A stretch of 64,000 nt of DNA from Isoetes taiwanensis. Taxonomy: Eukaryota > Streptophyta > Lycopodiopsida > Isoetales > Isoetaceae. This document shows positions 22,033 through 33,407 of this stretch, piece by piece; position 1 is the first letter of the stretch, and each line of letters starts with the position of its first letter. The stretch is from assembly GCA_021234155.1 (NCBI GenBank), contig JAJEKV010000045.1, positions 2,621,434 to 2,685,433 on the forward strand, written 5' to 3'. Under the pieces are notes generated by a model. That model was given only the letters and a program-made list of their open reading frames with translations, made no database searches and was not told the DNA's origin. A program made the translations under genes and the position numbers.

Positions 22033-23585
22033 TGTGACGTTCCAAGACGATATCGCCCCGGGGCGTACATTGTCGCCATCGCCACGCCGCATTACGCCAC
22101 CCCGATTGACGTGTACGCCAACGGATAGCCAGGTAAGTAGCCCTAGGGGGCAACTTGCTAGGAGTGTTCATATATTATTAATGTGCACATGTGCACATTA
22201 ATGAGGGCACACCTTTCCATGTTGGCATATTTTGCCACCTAGCCATTAAAGGCAAGTGGGGCCTTTCCAATTATCCCACATGCCAAATTGGGTAATTGGA
22301 AACCCTAGCCTAAACCCCCATGTCTATTTAGGGTAGGAAAACCCTAGCTTGCTAGTTTTTCGTCCTTAGCGTTTTAGAGCTCGGTTTTGGCTGCCCGGGA
22401 GCCAAAACCGGGCCAGCTGACGCCCGCCAAGCGCCATCGGTTTCCCCCATCGGGCTCAATTCGCGCAAAGGATGGTTGAACTCGTGTCGGGAGGAGCCAC
22501 CAAGGATCAGGTATTTGGTCAATTTAATAGCTTAAACCGTCTTCTAGTCATAGAATCAGTAGATTTAGACTATTAAATTGCCCATAGTAGCTATCTAGAT
22601 CTTAGATCTCGGACACTAACTAAAGAACCTAACTCTATGATTAGATCTAGTTCTTTAGTTCTTCTGTGATGTATTTAGATGAGGTATTTCTGTGAACTCC
22701 TTGTATTGGGAAGGGGGGTAGAGGCCCTAAAGCTTGTAGTTGATGCTCCTAGAGTAGCCTCTCTAGCACAATTGTAGATTCGCCTGTACAAGAGCCACAC
22801 CGGTTGTGGGTGAAGGGCAGACCGGGGCTAAGAAGGAGGCTCATGTCCCGACTCTTGAACGATCCCCCTGGTGTGTAAAGCCTACCGGGGATCATTGTGA
22901 CTAGGTCTAATGGCTTACCACTGAGTGCGGGTAAGGCATGGGCTCGACACCCGTGAAGTGGTGTACACTTTCAGTGGGTTCATCCGAATCTGAGGCGGTG
23001 GCCCTCTAGTCACCTTGAGTTAGCATGTAGATCTCTCGAGGGAGTGATCCCTACCTGCCCCATCGGAACCGGGAGGATGAGACCGAGAATAGCCCCTTCG
23101 GCTATGCATCCCGGTGAGACTCTGGTCGAGGTCCCAACACTTTTCACCTACTCGCAAAGTGTGCAGGAGGGGCGGATGGAGTGGACAACCCTATACCATG
23201 CTCTTATGCCCCAAATCCATTGCCATGAATTCGCCCCCAACTTAACTCGGAGACCCAAGCCGTCAGTCATCCTTTGAGTCTGAGCCTTGGGTAGGATCCC
23301 CTATGTGATGTGCTGATCCTTGTCTATGCAGATATGAGGAGGACCATCCTTGGCGATGGTCACGGGATGTTGATGTATGTGCTACTTACGACATGTATGT
23401 TTACGCTTAGCAGCTAGGTAGGCCCTGAGGGAGGCGGGGTAGAATGACACCTTCACTCTTCCCAATGGAGACCGTTACGGGTGTAGTGATATGTGGAGGC
23501 CCCTGTATCAACATGGGGCTGGTGTGGGGGAAGAACTCCTGTTTGTATACGGTGAGTGCACCGTATACGAGTAGGGGACGTCACA
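22033..23585 (+). repeat. 3' LTR of the Ty3/gypsy element
   Basis: It starts TGTGACGTTCC and ends GGGACGTCACA, giving inverted ends TGTGACG/CGTCACA. It is 1553 bases long. It directly follows the polypurine tract and is followed by GACGC, the presumed target duplication. It matches the 5' LTR closely outside CAG/CTG-rich patches. Confidence 0.9.
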
Positions 23586-24137
23586 GACGCCATAATGTGG
23601 TGGTACGTGGACTCTCGGAGGAGGCAGGAGAGGATCTCACCAAGCGCATCCAAGATCAGATCCTATCTCGCATGGCATTTCCGAATCGCGGTGCACATTG
23701 TTCGAAAGCAAACCGCCTTGGGGCTCAAGCGCCTGGTCCTCGCGACGTTGTCGCCTTCCACGGTGGTAGACATGCGAGTCGCGTGATGCAATTTCGCGTC
23801 CGAGTAGGTAAATTGAAGGGGACTACTCACGTATGTGGGCGGGATCTTACTCACACGCAGCGAGAGTCCAAGCCGCAATTTGGGCCCAAGTCGGGACGTC
23901 CGTCGTAGAGGGGTGCTGCGGGCCCGGTCCGAGCAAGCTCGCATTTTTAGGCGCGTACCGAGGTCACCGATGCAATGCGTCCGTTGCCGCCACTCCTGCT
24001 ACTACCACCGGTACCCCCATCGCACCTCCGCCTCGGCTGCTCCAAGCTGCTCCTACAAGCGCTGCTCGAGCGCCGCTGCTTGCTCCCCTACAACCGAGCG
24101 GATCATCGGCGTCTACATCAAATGCCAACAAATAGGG
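23586..24137 (+). mobile_element. LINE family A ORF1, C-terminal RNA-binding part
   Basis: The frame 23444-23908 enters from the LTR. From 23590 it reads RRHNVVVRGLSEEAGEDLTKRI, then a helix, a KANRLGA phrase and finally GKLKGTTHVCGRDLTHTQR. This is the layout of L1-type ORF1 C-terminal domains (VxGL near the start, a middle R-LG, then LKGT...DLTxxQR). The first half of ORF1 lies at 9481-10446 on the other side of the Ty3/gypsy element. A Pro/Ala-rich tail follows up to about 24137. Confidence 0.65.
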
Positions 24138-24149
24138 CGTACAGCAACC

Positions 24150-25005
24150 GGGGGATTCCCTTGGCGAGAAGGGGAGAGTCTCAACTCTATTGCACCCGGA
24201 TATGGATCTCATTATCCTCATGGAAACATGGGAACATCGCGGGGCCTGACTACTAGAACCTCCGGGCTATCGGCATTTCACCGGTGTTCAATGAGTGTGC
24301 AGCAAAGCTTTTAGGTCATGGCGGGGTTGCACTGCTACTATCGTGCAACCTTAGGGCTTCGGTCTCGTACACAAAATAGAGCGGATACAATCGCTACTTG
24401 TGGGTGTGCATGCGCGCATGGCGATGGCGACATTCTCTTCATAGCGACATGCTACTTTCCACATGCCGAGCAACTTTTATAACACACGGATAGGTGGAGC
24501 CCTATGTCTATCTATATGATGACATCTGGCCGACGCGTAGATTGGGCAAAGGTTATGTTGCTTGGTGACTTTAATGCGCATACGAGGGCGGGCGAGGTCC
24601 CAAAATTTGAGCCCCTAGCAGAGGACGTCTTACAGTTGAACCCCGCAGAGGTGGCTTGGTCAAGGGTGTCAGACGACAACCATATTTCGCGCTATGGCAG
24701 GCAGTTGTTGCTGGATAGTATCTTTGACCTGGTTATTTGCAATGGGTTGGCACAATGGCCATCTTCCAGCTGCTGCACTTGTAGACAGGAGAACCAAGGG
24801 GGCGGCTCCAGTGTCGTGGATTATCTGCTGGTGGAGGAACAGGATCTGCACCTGGTTACCCATTTTTCCATTGGAACAGACACTCGGGACGAGGAAGTGG
24901 ACTCGGACCACCAGCCCCTGTTCGTGCATCTCCATTGGCAAGCTCCCCGTGCATCTACTGCCTCAACACCCCGGTGGGCCCTAGACTACTTCCCGTGCAA
25001 GTAAG
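24150..25005 (+). mobile_element. LINE family A endonuclease domain
   Basis: Pieces of an APE-type endonuclease are visible: DLIILMETW near 24205-24231 (the LxxxEtw signature), then, after shifts, the frame 24504-25004 with VMLLGDFNAHTRAG (GDFNAH at 24564-24581), the YLLVEEQDL region and a terminal VDSDHQPLFVHL (SDHQP near 24900). These correspond to the catalytic Glu, the Asp/Asn pair and the final Asp/His. It would nick target DNA to start target-primed reverse transcription. Confidence 0.85.
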
Positions 25006-27320
25006 GACCTATGCCCTTTTTGCTTGAGCATGACTCGGCGGGGACGGCTGCAACTCCCCACACTTCAACAGCAATCTGGTGAGCTGACTCACCTGCTTCT
25101 GACAGCGGATGAGAGATGCTTTGGAAGAGGCCGCTCACGGCGAACCTCGGGCACTACCACCTTCCCTCGCAACAGATGGTTCGATGATGAGTGTCGGGAG
25201 CTCAAGCGCACACTCCGGCAAGTCACTGATCCCACCTCCCGCCAGGGGGCCATCGGTCCAATACCGCTCCCTCCTCAAGAACAAGAAAGCCGGATACCTC
25301 GCGATAGCATCGAATGATGTTTGGTCTCTGGATCGGCACCCCAAGACAATCGGGGAAAGGGTCTTGAGCAAGACCGCGACCCGCGGGGAACATCACCACC
25401 GGAGCAATGGGTACAGGATTTGCAACAACTTTTACGATATTTCGGGGGCCGGACACCAGTCCCTCCACAGATAGGCATGGCTCTGGTCATCACAGAGGGG
25501 GATGTCATCATGGGCCTACAACGTCTAGCTAATGGGAAGGCAGCAGATTTAGATGGCATGCATGCAGAACTTCTGAAATGGGCTGGGCCTCCACTGGTGC
25601 CTGCGTTATTCAACAATGCATTGCAAGAAGGCTTCCCTCCGCAGTGCACATATATAAGGCAGGGGACCCTCAATGCCCGGCCAACTATCGTACTATTATG
25701 GTCAGCTCTCTCTTTGCAAAACTGTTTGCTGGCAACCTTGAGCAGAGGAGGTAGAGGTGCGAGCTCTCACACAGGCAGGTTTTCGGCCCAGGCATTCCAC
25801 CATTGATCATATCTTTACTCTGCGCACATTGATTGAGGATAGCAAGAATCACCGACAAAACCTGTCCTGTTGTTTCGTGGATTTCGCAAAAGCTTTTGAC
25901 ACAGTGCCCCGGGACAGGTTATGGGACAGACTGTGGCAGCTGGGGACTCCCTTTGACTTGCAGAATGCAATGTATAGGCTATACGAGACATGCTCAGGCT
26001 GTATCACATCGTCAGGACAGCCGGTAATCAGTAGTATTGGAGTGCGTCAAGGTTGCCCCCTTTCCCCCACACTCTTTGGCCTATACATTGACCAGCTGGA
26101 AGATTGGCTCTCTGAGCATGGGGGTGCGCGCGCCCATCTCATGCATCACACAATCCGGCAACTCATATATGCTGACGATGTCAACCTCCTGGCCTATACT
26201 CCAGAGGACATGCAATGTCACCTGGATGCTCTTGACACTTTTTGCCGATTCACTCGCATGCGAGTTAACTTGGCCAAAACTAGGGTGCTGCTAGTTTCAT
26301 CATCCCGTCAGCCAAGGCTTACCTCATTCACTTACCAGGGACAGGATGTAGAGGTGGCTCCGACCTACAAGTACTTGAGGATCGAGTTCTCTACTACCAC
26401 CCATTGGGATGCTGTCATCAGGTTGCGGGTCACGGCAGGTTGGAAAGCACTATATGCCATGCAAAACAACAGCCACAAGGCAGAGTTGTATGCCTGGGGC
26501 CACCAGTCACACTTATTTCGGGCATTGGTCGAGCCGGTTCTTTTGTATGGGGCAGAAGTATGGGGTCTAGTGATATCCTTCAACACCTGGAATGACCTCG
26601 AGCAGGTGCAGAAAGCCTTCTTGGCACGAGCCCTTGGGGTAAAGTCCACAGTTCCGTACCAGATCCTACTCCAAGAGACATGTTTTCTACCCCTTCAACG
26701 GGCTGCATTGGAACGCCATATCATTTACTTCCAGAAGGTGGTCGCTATGGGTGATACACGTTTGCCCAACCTTGCTTTGGCCACGGCGATGGGTCCCCAA
26801 TGCCTGAAAACCTGCTGGAAGGACAAGCAAGCTCAGTGGTTCTCACGCTGGGGTGTACAGGAAAACAGATGCGTACATGTAAGGACAAAGAAGGATCACA
26901 AGGCACTTAAGTTGTACCTAGATGCTACTTTCCTTCGCAAGCTCTGGGATGCAGATGCTCTGACGCACGTTAAGCTGGCACACTATTAGCAGCAAGTCAA
27001 TCCCAGGCTCACGAGAGGCCCACACCAGTACTTGTACATCCAGTTGCCCATGAAGAAGCGCAGACTTATAGCTTCCATTCGCATGGATGCACATCGCCTC
27101 CGCATTGAGACAGGACGTTGGGCTCGAGAACACGAGAGCAAAGGCTTTGCCAGTGTTGCCACCAGGGCGCCATTGAGGATGAATGTCATGCCCCCCAGAT
27201 CTGCCCAGCATTTGCCCATATCAGAGAGCAGTATGTCCAATTACTAGTGCCTGGCCAACCCTTGCATGAGTTATTGAATACGGCGTCAGTGGGTTTGTTG
27301 GGGTCATACCTCTAGGAGGT
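25006..27320 (+). mobile_element. LINE family A reverse transcriptase and C-terminal Cys/His region
   Basis: Frame 25321-25806 carries the helices before the palm (LANGKAADLDGMHAELLKWA). Frame 25757-26989 is open for 410 residues with FRPRHSTIDHIF, CCFVDFAKAFDTVPRD, SSIGVRQGCPLSPTLFGLYI, the catalytic YADDV (26168-26182) and KTRVLL. The stop at 26987-26989 and a shift near 25700 break ORF2. After it, 27118-27230 codes CQCCHQGAIEDECHAP and CPAF, a CCHC-like end. The short conserved phrases differ from the plant L1 copies at 43-50 kb, so this is a separate LINE family. Confidence 0.9.
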
Positions 27321-27545
27321 TATGGATGCATGGACACAACTGTGTCTTCCGGGATGGTATTGAACTGTCCTACACAATTGTACAGCATGCTAGCAGACTT
27401 ATTACTGCTAAGGTTTTTCCCTCGAAAACCCTTCGGGGCGGGGGTTTTTTAATCCTGTCAGTAATACGCTTGCTGCTCTCTTTATTTGGGTCCCATAGGC
27501 CAGTCGGTCTTCGTGGACGCTAAAAATATATTCTATTATATTCTA
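27321..27545 (+). mobile_element. LINE family A 3' UTR with (TTCTA)n tail
   Basis: The 3' end carries the family phrases TTTTTCCCTCGAAAACCCTTCGG, split here as AAGGTTTTTCCC and AAAACCCTTCGGGG, then TTTGGGTCCCATAGGCC and GTGGACGCTAAAAATA, and a short run of TATTCTATT units. The same end is found at 28.75-28.89 kb and 58.99-59.05 kb (plus) and, reversed, at 2.9, 51.4 and 56.75 kb. Confidence 0.8.
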
Positions 27546-27905
27546 TTCTTACACTTTATGAGATTTTCTTAGATTCTGTTAGATTCTCCTGGATTCCTTT
27601 ATATTCTAGAACTTTTTAGAACATTCTAAGGCTTTCTGGAACATTATGAGACTTTCAAAATATCCTAGAAGTTTCTGGAAGTATTTCCATAGATTCTCTT
27701 ACATTCCCATAGATTCTTCTACATTCTAGAACATTCTAGAAATTAGAACAATTTGGAACTTTTTGGAAGAATTTTCTTCGATTCCCCCCAGATTCTCTTA
27801 TGTTCTAGAATTTTCTAGAATATTTTGGAACTTTCTAGAAGATTCTAGAACTTTCTAGCTTTCCAGAACATTCTAGAACTCTTTTGAACTAGCTAGAATG
27901 TTATA
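27546..27905. repeat. TTCTAGAA decamer array resembling polymeric heat-shock elements, copy 1
   Basis: A degenerate array on the decamer TTCTAGAACA. Six consecutive alternating GAA/TTC modules with exact two-base gaps stand at 27828-27855, and four at 27724-27741. The consensus heat-shock element is alternating GAA and TTC at five-base spacing, so these are formally strong HSF sites. At the left it begins with the AGATTCTC-type units. It is non-coding. The other copy is at 33408-33760. Regulatory activity is inference. Confidence 0.6.
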
Positions 27906-27956
27906 CTCTATTTTAATTAGAATATTACCCTTAATATTTGAAACATAAATTATTTA

Positions 27957-28030
27957 TGGAATTAATGCTTGGTCTAGTGGTTAGAATGGGGGGTTGGGGG
28001 GTCAATGACCAGGGTTTAAATCCCCCACAC
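27957..28030 (+). repeat. tRNA-derived SINE-like head, copy 1
   Basis: TGGTCTAGTGGTTAGAAT matches the A box of a tRNA promoter, and GGTTTAAATCC about 30 bases later matches a B box; the T-arm is close to complete (AGGGTTTAAATCCCCC). The acceptor stem does not close, so this is not a functional tRNA gene. It is followed by an AT-rich stretch and then the GTAGGATC minisatellite. A near-identical copy is at 33822-33895. Confidence 0.6.
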
Positions 28031-28059
28031 AATATAAAAATTTTAGCCTTTTCTTAAGG

Positions 28060-28345
28060 GATGAGCATTCAACGTGGGTCGTAGGATCTTGGACCCGAAC
28101 AAGGGTCGAGATCTCATCACGTGACAATAATTAAAGCAACATGAGCCGTAGGATCTACTACATATAATTTCCAAAGTCATGTGCACTGTAGGATATGTGC
28201 TAAGCCATGTGAGCCGTAAGATCCTGGATCGATGATCAGGATCAAGAACAATCTGGACCGCAGGATCTATTACATATAATTCCCAAAGCCATGTGCACCG
28301 TAGGATGTGTCCCAAAGCAACGTCAGCCGTAGGATCGCGGATTGA
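28060..28345. repeat. GTAGGATC minisatellite, copy 1
   Basis: Units of roughly 35-65 bases centre on the phrase GTGAGCCGTAGGATCT and its variants, alternating with TTACATATAATTCCCAAAGC and GATCGATGATCAGGATCAA. At least six GTAGGATC-like cores are visible. It is interrupted at about 28346 by a truncated LINE. The copy at 33925-34330 has additional units. Confidence 0.65.
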
Positions 28346-28890
28346 TGATCAGGCTCATGAGAGGCCCACATCGCACCCATTTGCCTATAAAGAAGCGGAG
28401 ACTTATAGCTTCCATTCGCACGGGTGCACATCGTCTCCACATTGAGACAGGGAGTTGGACCCGTGAAGCACGGGAGGATAGGCTTTGTCAGTGTTGCCAC
28501 GAGGGCGCCATTGAAGATGATTATCATGCTCTCTAGATCTGCCCAGCGTTTGCCCATATCCGAGTGCGGTATGTTCAGTTAGTTGTGCCTGACCAGCCGT
28601 TTGCATGAGTTATTGAATACGGCATCCGTGGGCTTGTTGGGGTCATACCTCCAAGAGGTTATGGATACACGGACTCAGCTTTGTCCTCCAAGACAGTATT
28701 GAATTGTCCTATATAATTGTACAGTGTATCAGCATACTTATTACTGCTAAGGTTTTTCCCGCGAAAACCCTTCGGGGCGTGGGGTTTTTAATTCTGAAAG
28801 TAATACGCTTGCTGCTCTCTTTTTGTTTGGGTCCCATGGGCCAATTGGTCTCCGTGGATGATAAAAGTCTATTCTATTTTATTCTTAAGC
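28346..28890 (+). mobile_element. LINE family A, 5'-truncated 3' end
   Basis: It aligns with 27001-27545: the end of ORF2 (KKRRLIASIRTGAHRLHIETG, then CQCCHEGAIEDDYHAL) and the complete 3' UTR, ending GTCTATTCTATTTTATTCTT. It is inserted into the minisatellite, which in the uninterrupted copy (about 34200) continues from GATCAGG into ATCAAATCAAC. Confidence 0.8.
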
Positions 28891-29289
28891 ACCAAAACAA
28901 TATTTTTTCTTCTACTTGTGAACTCTTCAAACTGTCAAGGGACAATATTTGTTGTACCATGATAAAATGTACACCTCCAATACACGTTAGAGGTTAAAAT
29001 GCTAGAGACTCTCATGCCTTATGTCTCCTAAGGGTTTTACGTGGGTGACCACAGTTTTAGCTATACGCTATTCAATGCTTCACGTTGTAATGTGCACATT
29101 CAACACATATTCAATGGTAGGTTCTTTGGTATCATCGTGTGAGGTATTCGAATATTTAACTCATTGTGATAAGCACATGGTAACCTTAGGGACTCACAAA
29201 CTTGTATGTAGTATAATTTTTATGTTGATGTTCATGTTTTTATACATAGGTTTTTTGTTACCTTTGATTAATTTAAGTAACTTGATTAA
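28891..29289. other. AT-rich intergenic sequence, nothing recognised
   Basis: The only frame is a plus-strand one of about 100 residues (29021-29326) with no recognised domain; its end overlaps the start of the duplicated module. I see no repeat structure. Confidence 0.4.
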
Positions 29290-30863
29290 ACGTTCAACAT
29301 ATGTTCGACGTATGGGTGCAAGGTAATTGGAACTGCATTTCGCATTTCGACATGGACTGGTGGGATCCCGCGACCGGCGTTAGCCCGGAGCGGGTCACCA
29401 GTCCCGCCAGAATGTGGGACCAATTTCCTTGCACCCACAATATAGTACTTGAGGAGCCATTTTCCCCCTTGCTTTTTTTTTCTTCCTATCCGCTTTTCAG
29501 CAATGGCGAAGAAGGCCAGAGCAATGATGGAGCATCCCTGTAAATCACCTTATTATAAAGCTTTTGTTTGTAGACTCGTCTAAAACTTAGGTATTTGCTT
29601 CTCTTTACAGAGATTCTGCATAGGCGTCTATCATGGTAGAATCCCATGGATCTTGGGTTGCTAGGTTTCAAGCTATGGCTATCGGGTTCAAGCTTTAGTA
29701 AAGTTTGCTTTGCTATGGCAGTATTCTTCTGTTTTGCAAAGCCATACAAGCAATATTTCTCTGTTTTTGCATGCAAGACATACAAGTACCATTCCTTTAT
29801 TTTTTTCTTTTTTATGGCCATGCAAGCCATAGCGCAGGAGGATTTGACCTTAAAATCTGCCTAGCACAGACCCAAATTTGGATTTAGCATCACCTGCTAT
29901 AAAGGAGATGGTTCAATCCGCAAATTGGGTTCCAGTTTTTCTTCCTTAGCTTCAAGGCTTTCTCCGGCAATCTACAACACCTACATTGTGTCCACATTTA
30001 AGCATAGCTTCCCGCCGGCTTCTTCCCTTTCTTCTCTAGTCGGTCCTATCTAAAGAAACAGAGTACCTGTTAATAGATTTATTAACCTGCTGGGAACCGG
30101 AGATGCAAAATGGTAGACCCAAATACCATTCTGCAATGGAGAGGAATACCACATGGCATGTCTATATTAATACACAGCAAAAAATGGCGATCCAAGTACT
30201 ATATTGTTTAGTTACATTCATTATATGATTGAGTTTTTATATATTTTGAATTGAAACTTGCTTAACGATTTGACTGTCATCCTTCAGGAGACACTAAATC
30301 TTGCAGATGGGACGAATGTCATTTTGCTTGAAAATGATCTTGAGGTGGCAAAAGGCACAATATGTACTGTTGATCTAGATAGATTCTGTCACAATGAAAG
30401 GATGGGCGAGAACAATTAGAGCATATCCTTAGAGGATGTGTACGACAACACAGGGTTAGCATGTTAAATTTGATTGAGCATAAAGGTTCCTTTGTCAAAT
30501 GGGCAAAATGTGCATGAAAATTACAACAAGATAAGAAAAAAGGATAGTCTTTTAAGTGTATACAAATTTAGACTTTCTATTATCGGTCACAACAAAGCTA
30601 GGTCTCATTTTTTGTCCTAAAGGAGGACAAATTAGTTTTAGATGAAACGAAATTATCGTCCCATCACAAGACCAATCGATCATGAGAGTCATACCAATAT
30701 CCAATGCCACTATTACTATTAAGTTTAAGAACTCTGCCTCAAGAAGTTTTGAAGGAAAAAACCTGTGTTCTATGAAGGAAATAATTTTCTTAAAGTTTTT
30801 TCATCATGTCACTATTATTAGTTAGATCTAGAGCAAATAACTTTCAATAGAGGACTTTCTAGC
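29290..30863 (+). mobile_element. Gene-like module present in inverted copy at 60.6-62.2 kb
   Basis: The module is non-coding over long distances but holds conserved coding-like islands: about 29300-29545 (FDVWVQ.NW, then GEEGQSNDGASL), 29640-29870, and 30285-30420, which reads ETLNLADGTNVILLENDL and then VAKGTICTVDLDRF. The last island keeps its reading sense in the inverted copy although bases differ. The G..VIL...VAKGTI pattern is loosely like the C-terminal domain of some plant transposases. The exons could belong to a decayed captured gene. It runs directly into a TRIM-like element. Confidence 0.45.
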
Positions 30864-31277
30864 TCTAACGGACCCATGGGAGACCATTTGAGTAGATCTG
30901 GATGTCGCGTTCTTGAGACACCAGCGTAAATGGGTAGAAGCGACTACTCATAAATGTCTAGACGGTTTTGACCCAGCTGGTTAAGGGCATGTCGGTTAGG
31001 AATCGTTACATTTGGTATCAGAGTAGGGCTCGAGTTCAAGTCTCCATGGGGGCAAGTATGACCCAGAATACCATTGGACAGTAGGTCATGACTTGGTATT
31101 GGACACCATGGGATGGTGTAGTCTATGGTTTGTGATGCTCGAGGACGAGCATAGTTCTAGTGGGAGAGATTGTAATGGACCCATGCGAGACCGCTCGAGT
31201 AGATCTGGGTGTCGCGTTCCCGAGACACCGGCATAAACAGGTAGAAGCGACTACTCATAAACGTCTAGACGATTTTT
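30864..31277 (+). mobile_element. TRIM-like miniature LTR retrotransposon
   Basis: The left LTR (30864-31010, about 147 bases, first bases damaged) ends GAATCGTTACA. Directly after it comes TTTGGTATCAGAG, a tRNA-Met primer-binding site (31013-31023). The interior is only 160 bases and non-coding; it ends in CTAGTGGGAGAGAT, a polypurine tract. At 31171 the right LTR begins TGTAATGGACCC and matches the left one for about 107 bases before diverging into the composite block. Ends TGTAAC/GTTACA are inverted repeats. These are the defining traits of TRIM elements, which are mobilised by other elements' enzymes. Confidence 0.8.
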
Positions 31278-33407
31278 GCCTCAAGCATCACTTCCATGCT
31301 ATGCGCACATTGGCAACCCTAAATCAAAGTTAGCCCTGATGAAGTCCAATTTTCTAGCTTATCTGCTTTGCAGAATAGAAAATCAACCAAGATTATAGAA
31401 ATACCCTATAATCAACTTCGCATACCTTCATAAAACAATTTGTCACGCCTCCTCTGAGGCCGTCATCTCCACATATGTTCAATAATTCTAAACTTCACTA
31501 TCATACACCCAAGGATCCAACTATGCTCTGATACCAACTGTGACGGGCCTGGCCAGTTAACCTTTATGGTAATTGGAGATCCCATCAATCTCGACCATTG
31601 GATCTACTTAAGCCTAAAAACTTAAGAGTTTAACGCATGCATCCTCAACAATAACACTTAGGTAAAGAATTTAATCTTTGTATCACTATTCCAAGGTTCC
31701 CAAAAAATTATTCCCCCATAACCAATTATAATATTCTCACGCTACATCCATGAATTTAGTAATTATAGCTTCAAGCCAGTTCTTATAATAATCAGCAAGT
31801 TTATTTATTTCCACTGTAAATCCTACGTCCCGAAGCTTGACTACACTCCGGAGTCTCTTGCTCTTCTGCTTACACCATTAACAACGGGGTTAGTCACACG
31901 AACTAAGTGGGGGTTGAGGTTCTAGTGAATGCCTAAGCATCAACAACATAATGCATCCATCTAGAAATAATAACTTAACCTTACCATAGCCTCGCCCCTG
32001 AAACTCAAGTTAGTAATCCATACAAGCATGTCCCACAATGCACAATTTGCCCATGAATATTTAGTACATAATACAACCATTGTAATTCAATACAAAATGT
32101 TCCAAATAATATAAGCATGGTCAACTCAGCTGATCAGGCTAGTGACATAGAGGCGGGGTAAACCACGTGTGTACACACCCTTCCACGCTACAACATTGAA
32201 GGGCCACTTAACTGTGCAAGACATTGTACCCTAAGGTAACAACGCCCGATGTTCAAATAATATACCATTCACATGTTTCTGTGCAATAACCGCGAGTCTA
32301 GACCATCACGCTTAGACTACGGCCACAGAGGTCTATCACAGATAATCCAAATATATAAAGCACATTGCATAGTCCAAGTATGTCATAGCATATTTTATAA
32401 AATTTCCAAACCAAGGTTTCAATAACATATTCACATAACACATCACTATCATTAACATTAATTAACACAAACCATTGCATCCGACACATTTAAATTAAAA
32501 TCCCCTTGAAACCCCCTTTGGTTTGAGTGCATATTCACACGGGGGGTTACGTAGGGCAGCGAGAGCCCCTAAAAACTTACAATACATGTACAAAATTAAC
32601 ACCATTAAGTACATTGCCGCAAACCTTATGGTATTTTGCAAACCTCAATATACAGTATACAAAAACTTGTACAGGCATACCCCACAAACGAGGATCGCTA
32701 TGTACGGTCCAGATCGAGGAATAAAGGGCAAATATGCCTATCCGACAGCTCTCGATGCCCGGAGTAATCCCCCGTGTGATATGCACACAAACCAAAGGGG
32801 GTTTCAAGGGGATTTTAATTTAAATGTGTTGGATGCAATGGTTTGTGTTAATTAATGTTAATGATAGTGATGTGTTATAATAAAAAAAAATTTGATCCCT
32901 TCGGGCCCTAATAAAGGCCTTCGGGCACTAAGGATAGCATATTTGCATGTAGACTTAATTACACAAACATGTAATAATAGATATACAAGTTATTTGATAC
33001 GTCTTATGATGCATGTTCGAATTTTAGCATGTTCCTATACTGCAAGTTCTTGTCGTGCCCTACATTCTAAAAGAATCTCTTGAGAATACTCTAAATTTTC
33101 TACCAAGGTTCTCTTGGAGGTTTCATGGAGATTCCTATAAATTTTATAAGATTCCCTCTAGATTCCATTAGATTTCCGTAGATTCTCCAAGATTCTATGA
33201 AGATCCCCTTAGATCCCTTTAGATATTATGAGATTGCTGTAGGTTCCTTACATTATATGAGATTCAAAGAGATTCTATAAGGATTCCCCTAGATACTCTA
33301 AGATTTCATCAACATTTTCTTAGATTCCCTTAGATTTTATGAAGATTCCCTTAGATCCCCTAGATTTTAAGAGATTCCCTTAGACTCGTGAAATATTTTC
33401 CTACATT
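31171..33407. mobile_element. Composite repeat block, copy 2
   Basis: This is the direct repeat of 7431-9480: the same truncated LTR start, the same reversed primer-binding site (31525-31536) followed by TGTGACGGGCC, the same foldback and the same AGATTCC array. It differs by an insertion of about 170 bases near 32000-32165 and by small changes. The shared break from LTR into non-LTR sequence shows that both copies descend from one rearranged ancestor. Confidence 0.75.
32434..32879. repeat. Foldback element, copy 2
   Basis: Arms 32434-32550 and 32764-32879 are reverse complements and match the structure at 8521-8964. The interior is nearly unchanged between the copies. Confidence 0.75.

Larger units (their letters stand above)
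10447..23585 (+). mobile_element. Chromodomain Ty3/gypsy LTR retrotransposon, complete but decayed
   Basis: The element has two LTRs of about 1.55 kb, a TGGTATCAGAGC primer-binding site directly after the 5' LTR, and a polypurine tract directly before the 3' LTR. In between, in order, are gag-like regions, a zinc-knuckle remnant, protease, reverse transcriptase, RNase H, integrase and a chromodomain-like segment. It is flanked by GACGC and sits inside LINE ORF1. The long AT-rich parts of the two LTRs are almost identical, suggesting a fairly young insertion, but many small differences lie at CAG/CTG and CCNGG sites. An extra ORF region with its own TATA-like motif precedes gag, which is unusual. 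No frame is open across pol, so it is not expected to be autonomous as read. Confidence 0.85.
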
